This document shows positions 49,456 to 58,230 of a stretch of 64,000 nt of DNA, piece after piece. Both the position numbers and the translations under genes were made by a program. Origin of the DNA: Streptomyces marianii (GTDB lineage: Bacteria; Actinomycetota; Actinomycetes; Streptomycetales; Streptomycetaceae); NCBI RefSeq assembly GCF_005795905.1, contig NZ_VAWE01000002.1:186001-250000 (forward strand). The letters run 5' to 3'. Numbering within the stretch: the first letter of the stretch is position 1; every line of letters starts with the position of its first letter. Below the pieces are notes generated by a model. That model saw nothing but the letters and a program-made list of their open reading frames with translations, made no database searches and was not told the origin of the DNA.

Positions 49456-51021
49456 CTACGCCGAGAACGCGGGCGGCCGGGGCGGCTTGGGAAGACGACG
49501 GGCGAGCTGCCTGGCTGCTTCTAGAACCGTTCGATCACTGTGGTAGGGCCCGATGATCTGGATGGCGAGCGGCAGTCCGTCCGCGGTCTTTCCAGCGGGG
49601 AGCACGAGAGAGGGCAGGCCAACGGGACTGGTCAGGTTGAGCCAGCCGGTCTGGTCGTAGTACGAGCGCTTCTGTCCGTCGACGGTGATGTATCGCTGAG
49701 GTGGCGGCGTGCTCGTCTGGTCGAGAACGGCAGCGGTAGGCGTGGCCGGCGTGATGAGGATGTCGTGCTCCGAGAAGTAGTTCTCCCAGGTCGTGCGGAG
49801 CTTCTGGCGGGCCTCATCGGCGACGCACCAGTCTCTGTGTCGCATGGTCCGGGAGTGGAGGAACATGCCGCTCGGGTCACCGGCCGGGATCTTCTCGGCT
49901 GCCTCGACCTCCGCGGCGAAGGCGGCATCGGTCGTGGCCGCGGACGAGGTGGCGTACATGAGTCGCTGGAACAGCGTGTCGCTCTCGCGGAAGTCGACGG
50001 GCCGGGTGGTGTCGTCGATGTCTGCGCCGGCGTCTCGGACGAGTTCGGTGACGTGCTGGAGCAGCGCGCGGGTGTCGGCGTCGACGTGGCAGTACGGGTC
50101 GTCGGCCCAGATCCCGATGCGGTAGTCGCCCAGCCTGCGCTTGGCCGGAGCCGGCAGGTCGACCTTCCAGCCGGCTCGGTCGGCGGGGGCCGGGGCAGCG
50201 AGGACGTCCAGGAGCAGAGCGAGGTCGTCGACGGTGCGGGCGATCGGGCCGAGCGTGAGCATGTCGCTGCTGGTGGACCAGCCGGGAGGACGGGGGATGT
50301 GGCCGCGCGTGGGCACGATCGGGCTCGCGCCGCGGGAGGTACGCAGGGCGTAGACACCGCAGTAGGCGGCCGGGAGGCGCAGGGATCCGGCGAGGTCGGA
50401 GCCGACCTCCAGGCTTGTGAGCCCTGCGGCAACGGCGGCGGCGGGACCGCCGGAAGAGCCGCCCGCGGTCCGCTGGGCGTCGAAGGGGTTCGCGGTCTTC
50501 CCGAAGAGCGCGTTCGACGTCTGGATGTCCTGGCACATCGCCGGCACGTTGGTGTGGCCGATGATGATCGCGCCGGCTGCGCGCAGGAGGGCGACCGCGT
50601 CTGCGTCGCGGTCGGGAACGTGCTCCGACAGGTCGGGAGAGCCGCAGGTCGTGCGCATCCCCGCGACCTCGAGGGCGTCCTTGACGGTCATCGGCAGACC
50701 GTGGAGGGCTCCGAGTGGCTCGCCGGTCCGGCGGAGGTGCGTGTCGGCCCTGTCCGCGGCAGCGCGGGCGCCGTCGGCGTCCAGCGTGACGATGGCGTTG
50801 AGAGCCGGGTTCGCTCGCGTGATGTGAGCGAGGTGCTGTTCGAGCAGGCGGCGGCTGGTGATCCGGCCTTCGCGTAGTGCGGTGAGCTGCTCGCCGGCGG
50901 ACGCCAGATGCAGCTGCGACGTCTGCCATGGGTGGCGGTGACGTGCGCTGGCTGGAGTGGCTATGGCGGTGACCGCGGCAAGAGCCGTCGCAGCGGTGAG
51001 CACGGTTCGGCGGAGGATCAC
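49456..51021 (-). CDS. Secreted amidase (amidase signature family)
   Basis: 521 aa from GTG 51021, which overlaps the upstream stop (GTGA). The N-terminus is a signal peptide (LRRTVLTAATALAAVTAIATPASA). The Ser-cis-Ser-Lys triad is recognisable: Lys in MTVKDALEVAG, Ser in GGSSGGP and Ser in GSDLAGSLRLP (a small change from the usual GSDxGGSxR). It hydrolyses a carboxamide outside the membrane. It is the last gene of the EspR-like/IrrE/7TM operon and could be its extracellular effector. Confidence 0.88.
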   Translation of the reverse strand: MILRRTVLTAATALAAVTAIATPASARHRHPWQTSQLHLASAGEQLTALREGRITSRRLLEQHLAHITRANPALNAIVTLDADGARAAADRADTHLRRTGEPLGALHGLPMTVKDALEVAGMRTTCGSPDLSEHVPDRDADAVALLRAAGAIIIGHTNVPAMCQDIQTSNALFGKTANPFDAQRTAGGSSGGPAAAVAAGLTSLEVGSDLAGSLRLPAAYCGVYALRTSRGASPIVPTRGHIPRPPGWSTSSDMLTLGPIARTVDDLALLLDVLAAPAPADRAGWKVDLPAPAKRRLGDYRIGIWADDPYCHVDADTRALLQHVTELVRDAGADIDDTTRPVDFRESDTLFQRLMYATSSAATTDAAFAAEVEAAEKIPAGDPSGMFLHSRTMRHRDWCVADEARQKLRTTWENYFSEHDILITPATPTAAVLDQTSTPPPQRYITVDGQKRSYYDQTGWLNLTSPVGLPSLVLPAGKTADGLPLAIQIIGPYHSDRTVLEAARQLARRLPKPPRPPAFSA

Positions 51022-52238
51022 GTACGAGCTCCTGATGTGGTGCTGGCGGGGTCGGTGACGGAGGTCTCCGCGCGTGGCGGGGTGAAGAAGCCGGCGACGC
51101 GTTCGAGGTGACGCAGCTCGTCTTCGTAGGACGGCAGGGGCAAATCCGAGTCCGCGTACTCGGCCGGGTCGCTGACCGGCGCGCCGGCGTGAAGGCGCGT
51201 GAGCGCGGCCTGGAGCTGGTCGGCGGTGACGGCCGCGATCAGGTCGGCATCCGCGAGCCCTTCCTGTCGGCGGAGGGCTTCGGACTCGGCGCGTACGGCG
51301 GGGTCCAGGTAGATGCGGAGCAGTTTCTGGCCGTGGCGGATCTCGGTGCTGCGGCGCTGCAGGGGGAAGTTGACGCTGCGGCCTTGGAGGAGGGCTTCCT
51401 GCTGCCGGTTCGGCTGGAGCAGACTGATGCCGGGGTGGGCCTCGGTGAGCGCGGTCCACAGGCCCCGCAGCCGGCGGTAGACGAGGTGGGTGTTGACCCA
51501 TGCCCTGAGCGAGTCCGCGCGGAGGGCCAGCACGGGCAGGAAGTAGCCGATCTGGGTGAGGGTGGCGCCGATGTCGCCGCAGAGCCAGGCGTAGGGGTCG
51601 AGGCTCTTGACGCTGAAGCCGAAGATCCCTCCGAGGGCACCGGCGATACGGATGCCGCTGTAGCCGAGGGTGATGGTCGCGCCGACTGCTACGACCCTCA
51701 GGCCGGTGGCGATCGACCGGTTCGACGCGGAGCGGGCGTACTTCCAGCAAGACCGGACGAGGTACAACTCGGCTGCGGTGTATACGCCGATGTAGAGGAA
51801 CAGGTAGGCCTGGAAGTACGGGTCGTGCGCGTAGTAGAGCGAGAAGTCGGTGGGGCGCTGCGCGGTGGGGGTGAGGAGGTTGAACAGCACGCCCATCGCG
51901 GCGATGACGAGTCCGGCGGCGAGGAGCAGGTGCCGGGTGCGCCGACGCGCGGCGTCGGCGGGCTTGGACCAGTACGCCAGGACGCTGGCCTGGAGGGCCA
52001 GGACCAGCACCACACAGCTCTGGGCGATCGGCACGGCGATGTTCGGGACGCCGAAGACACCGTCGATGCGCACCCACACCCACGTGAGCGAGATGGCGTA
52101 GCTGAGCGCGGAGAACCCGTAGGTGAAGCCCAGAGCGACCAGTGCCGGGTTGCGCCGGTGCTTGCTCATGTCACGAAGCAGGAGAAGGAACCCGGTGCCG
52201 GCGATACCCAGGCACAGCGGGTGAAGTATGTCTTTCAA
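51018..52238 (-). CDS. MAB_1171c-type seven-helix membrane protein (module A)
   Basis: 406 aa. Seven hydrophobic helices occupy residues ~5-22, 31-54, 68-90, 103-122, 140-160, 175-203 and 218-238. A cytosolic region of ~165 residues follows, with the family-type segment LRGLWTALTEAHPGI and EIRHGQKLLRIYLDP. This matches the actinobacterial MAB_1171c family. A 7TM domain plus cytosolic tail looks like a sensor. The paralogue at 54797-56032 has the same layout. It follows the IrrE-type protease gene by 15 bases. Confidence 0.8.
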   Translation of the reverse strand: MKDILHPLCLGIAGTGFLLLLRDMSKHRRNPALVALGFTYGFSALSYAISLTWVWVRIDGVFGVPNIAVPIAQSCVVLVLALQASVLAYWSKPADAARRRTRHLLLAAGLVIAAMGVLFNLLTPTAQRPTDFSLYYAHDPYFQAYLFLYIGVYTAAELYLVRSCWKYARSASNRSIATGLRVVAVGATITLGYSGIRIAGALGGIFGFSVKSLDPYAWLCGDIGATLTQIGYFLPVLALRADSLRAWVNTHLVYRRLRGLWTALTEAHPGISLLQPNRQQEALLQGRSVNFPLQRRSTEIRHGQKLLRIYLDPAVRAESEALRRQEGLADADLIAAVTADQLQAALTRLHAGAPVSDPAEYADSDLPLPSYEDELRHLERVAGFFTPPRAETSVTDPASTTSGART

Positions 52239-52253
52239 GGTGCTCTGTTCCGG

Positions 52254-52808
52254 TCAGCGCAGCAGCGTGCGGGCGATGGGATCGTCGGCCTCCGGCGCGC
52301 GGGCTGCCGCGGCGCGGGACCTGCGGACGTGCTCCTGCAGGAGGGAGCCGATCATCTCGGCCTCGAACTCGTCCGGCTCGGTGAAGCGGGTGCGACCGAG
52401 GATCAGCTGGGCAGTGGCGGGATCGATGTCCGTGATGAGGCCACTGAGGCTGGAGAGGTCCAGGGACTCCTTGGAGTCCCGGTGCCTGAGCATGTGGGCG
52501 AACTCGTGGCCTGCGACGACCTCGGCGTACGCCGGGCTCACTCCCTCGTCGTAGAAGAGGTAGTCAGTGGTGGCCGTCGCCAGCCACGCGCCGCACGCCG
52601 CCACCGGCTCCAGGGAGTCGGGGTCCGACACGTCCGGAGTGAACGGCATGAGACGGATCTCTCGACCCGTGAGCTGCTCCATGAAGGGCACGAGGTCGAG
52701 AACACTGTCGACCGCCGGCAGTCCCAGGTCCTTGACGAAAGCACGGCTACGCTCTTCGATCTCCGCGGACTTGTCCGCAGGCCGACGCGCACGACGGCGA
52801 TGCCACAT
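52254..52808 (-). CDS. ImmA/IrrE-type metalloprotease (module A)
   Basis: 184 aa. Zinc-binding HEFAH in VVAGHEFAHMLRHRD (about residue 101-105) and a downstream acidic ligand in FEAEMIGSLL fit the ImmA/IrrE family, whose members cleave XRE-type repressors (ImmA-ImmR in ICEBs1, IrrE/PprI-DdrO in Deinococcus). Here the likely target is the EspR-like HTH encoded directly upstream, but that is inference. Confidence 0.83.
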   Translation of the reverse strand: MWHRRRARRPADKSAEIEERSRAFVKDLGLPAVDSVLDLVPFMEQLTGREIRLMPFTPDVSDPDSLEPVAACGAWLATATTDYLFYDEGVSPAYAEVVAGHEFAHMLRHRDSKESLDLSSLSGLITDIDPATAQLILGRTRFTEPDEFEAEMIGSLLQEHVRRSRAAAARAPEADDPIARTLLR

Positions 52809-52854
52809 GCGTGTTCCTCTCGAGATCCCCCTGGAGCCGAAGCGTAGTAGCAGG

Positions 52855-53349
52855 TCAGGAAAGATCGTCTTCCGGGGCGGGCGGCAGGCCCTCCTGCGCC
52901 CGTACGGCCTCGATCTTCTTCATCACCTCGTTGAGGCTCTGCGGGGAGAGCCCGATCGCACGAAGGGCGACCTGCTTCACACCCGCCTGACTCAGCTCAC
53001 GCAACAGCTCGAACTGGCCAGTAACCCTACGGGTTGTCTCGTCCTCGACGAAGAAGGCGGCCTTGACGCCGAAGAACTTCGCGAACAGCGGGACCAGCTG
53101 CAGCCCTGGTGTCTTGGCGCCTTTGCGGAGCTGCCCGATGTAGGCGCCTGTGATGCTTGTCTCACCATACGAAGAGATTGTCCGGGCGACGTGCGCGTTG
53201 CTGTACTCCTCCGCCCCCGGCGGGCGCACGCGGTCGAACAGGTAGTTCAGGCGCTCGGCGAAGGAGGCCCCCGGGCCGGGAACGGGAACCGGCGGAGCCG
53301 CCTCCGGCGTCTCGCTCTCCAGCTTCTCGTTCACTCGGGCCACAGTCAC
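52855..53349 (-). CDS. EspR-like HTH regulator (module A)
   Basis: 164 aa from GTG 53349 (GAGAGA upstream). Residues ~30-155 align by eye along their whole length with mycobacterial EspR: FAERLNYLFDRVRPPG, ITGAYIGQLRKGAKT, LFAKFFGVKAAFF, and the C-terminal helix GVKQVALRAIGLSPQSLNEVMKKIEAVR. EspR is a nucleoid-associated regulator that loops DNA and controls ESX-1. A Pro-rich N-terminal tail of ~28 residues is extra. It begins the module A operon. Confidence 0.83.
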   Translation of the reverse strand: MTVARVNEKLESETPEAAPPVPVPGPGASFAERLNYLFDRVRPPGAEEYSNAHVARTISSYGETSITGAYIGQLRKGAKTPGLQLVPLFAKFFGVKAAFFVEDETTRRVTGQFELLRELSQAGVKQVALRAIGLSPQSLNEVMKKIEAVRAQEGLPPAPEDDLS

Positions 53350-53370
53350 TGCTCTCTCTCGAAGTGCCTA

Positions 53371-53407
53371 AACTATAGTTGACGCTGTGATGGCTGGGAG
53401 ACTACGT
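53371..53407. promoter_or_regulatory. AACTATAGTT palindrome and TTGACG promoter-like elements
   Basis: The 10-bp perfect palindrome at 53371-53380 is strikingly AT-rich for this DNA and lies 21 bases upstream of the EspR-like GTG. Its TATAGT could be the -10 of that gene. On the other strand TTGACG (53379-53384) is followed 17 bases later by CTACGT, a possible rightward promoter. A natural site for autoregulation of both directions. Confidence 0.45.
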
Positions 53408-54122
53408 TCACCTGGCGAGAAACGGGGGGTCTCCTATGGGGGCGGCACCCCTGCGATGAACGACCAGAGGTGTACCAGTGATGAGCATGCGGCGGGCCGG
53501 GCAAGTCCGGCCTCTCCTGGGCTCGCTGGGCACCATCCGATGCATGCCGGCGCACCAAGTCGATGCCGGTGCGGATATTACGCAGAGTACCCACGATCAA
53601 GGCAAGCATGCGGCGATACCTCTTTCTGCCGCGGCCTGTCGGTCGGCAGCCGCACGGCAGGAGGCGGGCCGGCGGCCGCGTACCGGCGGAGCGCCTTACC
53701 TGCCAGGAGTGGGTGCGACTCTCACCTCGCGCCGCAGCAGACGCCGCTGGCGAAGAGAACCGAACATGCCGCTGCCCCGTCTCCATCCAAACCCATTATG
53801 AGCTGGGCAAAGCTGCGACGTCCGCTCTGAGGTCCGGCCCGGCGTATCCCATTTGCGACTCACCTCCGTTTTCTGCATCGCCAGACACAGTGCCCCGAAG
53901 TGGGAGCCCGTCAGGTAAGTGGAATTCGTGGTTGCATTTGCGTGACCCGGTGGACATAGTGGGCGCGCTGCGCAACCGAATGCTTGCGCATGGTCGCCGC
54001 GTTTTGATCACGCTGAGCGACAGGGGGGCTCCGAAAGCACAGGGCGGCCACTACTTGCTGGTCGCGCGAGCGGTGCGGGGCGTGCCCTCGGACGTGGATC
54101 CGGGCAGGGCGAGGAGGACGGG
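53408..54122. other. Gene-free region between divergent modules
   Basis: About 700 bases without a convincing gene. Several overlapping frames stay open on both strands, but none has a ribosome site together with a protein-like sequence. A small hairpin, GGCCGG-GCAAGT-CCGGCC (~53492-53509), is visible. A long leader or an unannotated small RNA is possible, but I see no proof of either. Confidence 0.5.
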
Positions 54123-54788
54123 ATGATGAAATGGGTTCCACGACAGACGACCACCCAGTGCGTGGAGAGCCGCGGCTCGCGCGCAGAACCGGGCGGTAGA
54201 ACGCGACAGCTCGCGAACGCTGTCATGCGGTGGCGCAGGAACCCTGCACGGCGAGACCTCATGAAGGAGTGCGAGAAGCTCCTCGCCGATCTGCCGGTGC
54301 CCACCCCCTTCAGCGTCGAGGCACTCGTCCGAAACATGGAGCACGCACTGCAGCGTCAGATTCGGCTCGTGCCGTTCGACGACCCAGACGGCGGGCTAGG
54401 CACAGCCTGCGGCCTTCGAGTCAAGACACCAGACTTCACGGTCGTGCTCTACCGCCGCCGAATCAGCCGCAACCAGACCGAGCACATCATCCTCCACGAA
54501 CTGGCGCACGAGTGGTTGGACCACGGAAGCACCCTGACCGCGGAAGAGACCGAGCGATACGTCCCTGAACACATCCGGGAGGAAGTCCTTCGCCGGTTCC
54601 CCTCGGCTCTGGTCCAGGGACGCGTCAACTACGACAGCCCTGAGGAGCAGCAAGCCGAGCTGTCAGCTTCCCTGATCAAGCGGTTGGCGCGCCGTCAGCC
54701 GCCGACCGGCGACGACATGGTCAGCCTCCTGGAGTCCTCGCTTTCTCATCCCGTTGCTCCGCCGCGGCGTGGCTCCAAACACGAATAA
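54123..54788 (+). CDS. ImmA/IrrE-type metalloprotease (module B)
   Basis: 221 aa from ATG 54123 (GAGGAGG five bases upstream); homology to module A's protease starts only at MRWRRNPARR, so ATG 54225 is an alternative start. Zinc motif HELAHEWLDH near residue 125 and a later acidic ligand (EEQQAELSASL) are intact. Length and layout parallel 52254-52808. It is followed nine bases later by the seven-helix protein gene, as in module A. Confidence 0.82.
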   Translation: MMKWVPRQTTTQCVESRGSRAEPGGRTRQLANAVMRWRRNPARRDLMKECEKLLADLPVPTPFSVEALVRNMEHALQRQIRLVPFDDPDGGLGTACGLRVKTPDFTVVLYRRRISRNQTEHIILHELAHEWLDHGSTLTAEETERYVPEHIREEVLRRFPSALVQGRVNYDSPEEQQAELSASLIKRLARRQPPTGDDMVSLLESSLSHPVAPPRRGSKHE

Positions 54789-54796
54789 CGGACGGC

Positions 54797-56032
54797 ATGC
54801 TCGACTTCTTCAGGTACCTGACCGCTGCAGTGATGACCCTCATTGCAGTGTGGCGATTCCCCGCCGTCCGGTACGGCGACGCGCACCGCCGCGCCCTCTG
54901 GGGCGGCTACGCCGGATTCTCCGTGGCCTTGTGGCTCTACACGCCGGCCGCGATGGATGCGGTGGACCGCATCCCCGTGATCGACCTAAACGCTCTCCTC
55001 AGGCACTTCGCCAGCACCGCGGCGATCATCGCGTCCTTGACGTACGTGGCGACCAGCTACGGCAAGAGCTCCGAGGCCGTGACGCCCCGGCACGTCACGG
55101 TGTCCCGCTGGATAGCCCGCGCTTCCTACAAAGCAGGCGCAATCGGCGTGACTCTGCTCACTTTCCTCTTTTTCTTCGTGGTAGACCGCCAGCGACAGAG
55201 CGAAGACTTCCTCATCGACCACGCAGGGGAATGGGGCGCCGCAGCGTACATGAGCGTCTTCTATTTCTTCCCGTTGGTCACCACGGCAGTCTGCGGCTAC
55301 CAGTGGTCAAGGGGAGCGCGAGCCGCCGAGACGACCAGTATGCGCATCGGCCTCAGGCTCATGGGTATCTCCATGTGGATGGGGCTCCTCCACACGACGG
55401 CTCGAATCGTCATCGTGTGGACGGCGGTGCTCTTCCCGATGAGCCGTTCCACAGTGGAGACGCTCATCGATCTCACGGCAATGTGGATGAACTTGCTCTT
55501 CCTCATTGTGGCGGTGGGCGCGAGCATTCCCACGACCAGCGTTGTAGCCGCTCGCTGGAAGACATGGAAAACCCTCTACCGGCTCCACCCGCTCTGGTTC
55601 GACCTGGTGAAGGCCTTCCCTGGAACCAGCCTCTACCCGCCCGGGTCGCGCCTGGCCGAGCTGATCCACATGCGGGTCCCAAGCGACGTTCGCCTGGACC
55701 GATGGACCCAGGACATCGCCGACGCCTGCGAGAAGCTCCGGTACTACGCCCCGGAGGCGCTCTTGTGGACTGCGGAAGACGCAGCCGCCTCGCACCCCGA
55801 TCCCGAGCCGGCGGCCGAGGCGTACTGGATCGCCGCAGCCCTCCGTGCTGCTGCCACCACGAAGGCCAGCCAGTACGCGACCGGTCCGCTTCAGGAGAAA
55901 CCTTTCGTTGACACGAACAGCGAGGCGGCCTGGCTCATCCGGGTGAGCAAGGCGTACACGCTCATCGCCCCGGACGCCGCTCAGGAGCTTCTGCAGCAGT
56001 CCGCAGAACTGAGCCTTGAATCGGACGCGTGA
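54797..56032 (+). CDS. MAB_1171c-type seven-helix membrane protein (module B)
   Basis: 411 aa. Seven predicted helices in the first ~245 residues (for example GVTLLTFLFFFVV, SVFYFFPLVTTAV, MWMNLLFLIVAVGA), then a cytosolic part containing YRLHPLWFDLVKAFPG and DVRLDRWTQDIADACEKL, the same family segments as in module A. Overall identity between the two copies looks low, so the duplication is ancient or the copies were acquired separately. Weak ribosome site; probably translated by coupling with the protease gene. Confidence 0.8.
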   Translation: MLDFFRYLTAAVMTLIAVWRFPAVRYGDAHRRALWGGYAGFSVALWLYTPAAMDAVDRIPVIDLNALLRHFASTAAIIASLTYVATSYGKSSEAVTPRHVTVSRWIARASYKAGAIGVTLLTFLFFFVVDRQRQSEDFLIDHAGEWGAAAYMSVFYFFPLVTTAVCGYQWSRGARAAETTSMRIGLRLMGISMWMGLLHTTARIVIVWTAVLFPMSRSTVETLIDLTAMWMNLLFLIVAVGASIPTTSVVAARWKTWKTLYRLHPLWFDLVKAFPGTSLYPPGSRLAELIHMRVPSDVRLDRWTQDIADACEKLRYYAPEALLWTAEDAAASHPDPEPAAEAYWIAAALRAAATTKASQYATGPLQEKPFVDTNSEAAWLIRVSKAYTLIAPDAAQELLQQSAELSLESDA

Positions 56033-56350
56033 AAAGCTGCAACCGGAAATGCGGGTTCCCGTAATTCTGTACCAGTTCCTTGAGCTGGGAAATTCGATTC
56101 CATTTGGAGGGTACCTGGCATAGGGAAGTCCAGGGTGCCATGCGGCATCACTGAATGTGGACGGGGTCACAAGCTCCGCAAAGTGGTGAATGGTACCGTG
56201 GGTCAGATGTGGGTGGCATCGTTTTCCGCCCTGTAGATACCGCCGACCCTGGCAAGCGAAGCGCAGGCGCTGCCGCCGCCACGCGTACGCCGGGGCCGGG
56301 AAGCTGTCCAGTACGGGCGGCGACCAGATTCTCAGCACTGGAGTTCCTGC
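56033..56350. other. Gene-free spacer before HAD gene
   Basis: 318 bases with no convincing gene. GGTACC occurs twice (about 56115 and 56192) and CGGGTTCCCG forms a small hairpin near 56052. The length suggests the HAD gene has its own promoter, which I could not place. Confidence 0.45.
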
Positions 56351-56980
56351 ATGTCTCAGCGCACCGGCCTCGTCCTCGACTTCGGAGGCGTGCTCACTAC
56401 GCCGCTCCTGCCCGTGGTGATCGACTTCGAGCAGCGCGAAGGCCTTCCCGAGGGCGCCTGCATCGCCGCCCTGTACCTGGACGAGGAAGGCGTCCGGATC
56501 ACCAGCGACCTCGAGCGCGGAGCCGTCACCCAGACGGAGTGGAATGAGATCGCCGGCAAGAAGCTGGGAGTCTCTCCCGACAACCTGATGGGCAGGATCT
56601 TCGGCGGCCTGCGCCCGGAGCCGCTGCTGATCAACGCGGCCGCCGCGGCAAGGCGAGCGGGGATCAAGGTGGGCATCCTGTCCAACAGTGTGGGGCTCGC
56701 TCCCTGGGACCTCTACGACGGCTACGACCTGGAGAAGCTCTACGACGTCGTCGTGATCTCCGAGCACCACCAGTTGCGCAAGCCCGACCCTGAGCTCTTC
56801 GAGATCACGCTCAAGCTCATGGAGATGCCCGCCGAGGAGTGCGTGTTCGTCGACGACACCGAGGCGTACGTCCAGGCGGCGGAGCAGCTCGGTTTCGCAG
56901 GGGTGTACAACAAGGACCCCAAGCAGACGGTGGCTGCCCTCTCGAACCTGCTGGGCGTGGACCTCACCGCCGCGCCGTAG
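56351..56980 (+). CDS. HAD-superfamily hydrolase
   Basis: 209 aa. Motif I is DFGGVLT (nucleophile Asp9), motif II is ILSNS, motif III Lys lies in QLRKPDPELFE and motif IV is VFVDDTE. The DFGG opening, with Gly in place of the usual second Asp, is typical of the epoxide-hydrolase-N-terminal/haloacid-dehalogenase-like branch. Small-molecule phosphatase or dehalogenase activity is likely. It is downstream of module B but separated by 318 bases; a strong terminator follows. Confidence 0.85.
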   Translation: MSQRTGLVLDFGGVLTTPLLPVVIDFEQREGLPEGACIAALYLDEEGVRITSDLERGAVTQTEWNEIAGKKLGVSPDNLMGRIFGGLRPEPLLINAAAAARRAGIKVGILSNSVGLAPWDLYDGYDLEKLYDVVVISEHHQLRKPDPELFEITLKLMEMPAEECVFVDDTEAYVQAAEQLGFAGVYNKDPKQTVAALSNLLGVDLTAAP

Positions 56981-57014
56981 TCGTCCCCCGGGCGGGCGCC
57001 GCCCGGTTCAGCCG

Positions 57015-57068
57015 CCCCCGGCCGTCGTCACCTCGTAGCGAGGTCACGACGGCCGGGGGTTTGTGTTT
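57015..57068 (+). terminator. Strong hairpin terminator after HAD gene
   Basis: CCCCCGGCCGTCGT pairs with ACGACGGCCGGGGG, then one C-C mismatch and six further pairs (ACCTCG/CGAGGT) around a TAG loop (57015-57059), followed by TTTGTGTTT. It may also serve the convergent HTH gene. Confidence 0.85.
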
Positions 57069-57186
57069 CTGGGGGCTGATCGAGCCTAGGCCGTGCGCCT
57101 CGGAGCCGTGTGCGACGTCCCCGGCAGGCCCTGCTGCGACGCCGCGTGGGCAGTTGGGCGGCGTGTCCGGACCCGCTGCCCGCGGG

Positions 57187-58062
57187 TCACTCCTCGCCGT
57201 GTGTGTCCGGCAGCTTGTTCTTCAGCTCTCCGACGACCTCGTTGATCTTGGCCATCATGCCGGCCGACAGGCCTGCCTGGTTGCCGCGGGCGGCCAGACC
57301 GAGGATCTGACCTTGCTGAATCGACCCGAGGAAGCGAATGGCTTCCAGGAACTCACCGGCCGCGGGACTCAGCTCCGCGTCGTCTTGGAAGAGAGCGACG
57401 TCGACCTGGAGGGCATGAGCCAGCCCGGCACGGACTGCGTCCGAAGCAGTCGTCGTGGCGCCGGAACGGAGTGAGGCGATGTCGGCGGCGGTTATGCCGG
57501 CCGTGCCGCTGTGCTCGTTGACGGCCCGTGCGATCTGCTCGTCGGACGGAGGCGTCCGGCCGACGTACCCGTGCTCCAGGAGATAGTTGATCTTCTCGCC
57601 GACCGTGCGAGGTGCGGACGGCCGCACATCTCGCAGCGACCGCACCCGGCGTATCCCGAAGGACACGTCCTGAGCGGCTAGCAGCTCCTCCGTCGTGACT
57701 CCGTAGGCGTCCGCGAGCGGGCCCACGTAGGCATCCTGGAGCCGGCGCCTGCCGGACTCCGCGTTGCTCAGCGGTACGCGACTGGCGTTGATGATCTCGG
57801 AGGCCTGCGCCACGCTGAGGCCGGCGTCGCAGCGAAGGAGCTGCAGGTCGACGGGTCCGTCATGAGGGAAGAGCACATCGAGGTCCTGGCCAAGTGCCTT
57901 GGCGATGCCAGGGAGTTTCTCCCCCTTGGGGAACTCCTCGCCGTTCTCCCAGCGCGCCACGGTCGGGCCGCGGACGCCAACTCGCGCGCCCAACTCCTTC
58001 TGGCTGAGCTCCTTACCCCGTCTGACAGCCCGAACTCGGCTGCCGTCGAACTGACGTGGCAC
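57187..58062 (-). CDS. Three-domain regulator: two XRE HTHs plus EspR-like domain
   Basis: 291 aa from GTG 58062 (AGGAG five bases upstream). Residues ~4-60 are a classical XRE HTH (VRRGKELSQKELGARVGVRGPTVARWENG). Residues ~70-125 look like a second, weaker HTH (DAGLSVAQASEIINASRVPLSNAESG). The C-terminal ~130 residues (INYLLEHGYVG ... ITAADIASLRSGAT ... FLEAIRFLGSIQQGQILGLAARGNQAGLSAGMMAKINEVV) follow the EspR-like plan of the 52855-53349 protein. It converges on module B and is the likely repressor partner of that module's protease. Confidence 0.75.
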   Translation of the reverse strand: MPRQFDGSRVRAVRRGKELSQKELGARVGVRGPTVARWENGEEFPKGEKLPGIAKALGQDLDVLFPHDGPVDLQLLRCDAGLSVAQASEIINASRVPLSNAESGRRRLQDAYVGPLADAYGVTTEELLAAQDVSFGIRRVRSLRDVRPSAPRTVGEKINYLLEHGYVGRTPPSDEQIARAVNEHSGTAGITAADIASLRSGATTTASDAVRAGLAHALQVDVALFQDDAELSPAAGEFLEAIRFLGSIQQGQILGLAARGNQAGLSAGMMAKINEVVGELKNKLPDTHGEE

Positions 58063-58230
58063 ATGAACTCCTGCGACTTGGCGGTCTAGACCCTGGGTGG
58101 CGACGACAGAACCATAACGGCAACCGGCTTGATCGATCCACACATCTACCGTACGTTTCTGTATCGCACCTGATGGTGGGGCTCTGCATCGCGCGTCGAT
58201 CTTATGCCCTGGTTAGTCCATCGCTGAACT

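Noticed and set aside
53563..54126. Possible 187-aa plus-strand gene in the module gap
   Set aside because: No ribosome site, Arg/Pro/Ser-rich composition and no recognisable domain; other frames across the gap are equally open.
56115..56197. Two GGTACC sites as a regulatory repeat
   Set aside because: Six-base palindromes recur by chance and nothing around them is conserved between the two copies.
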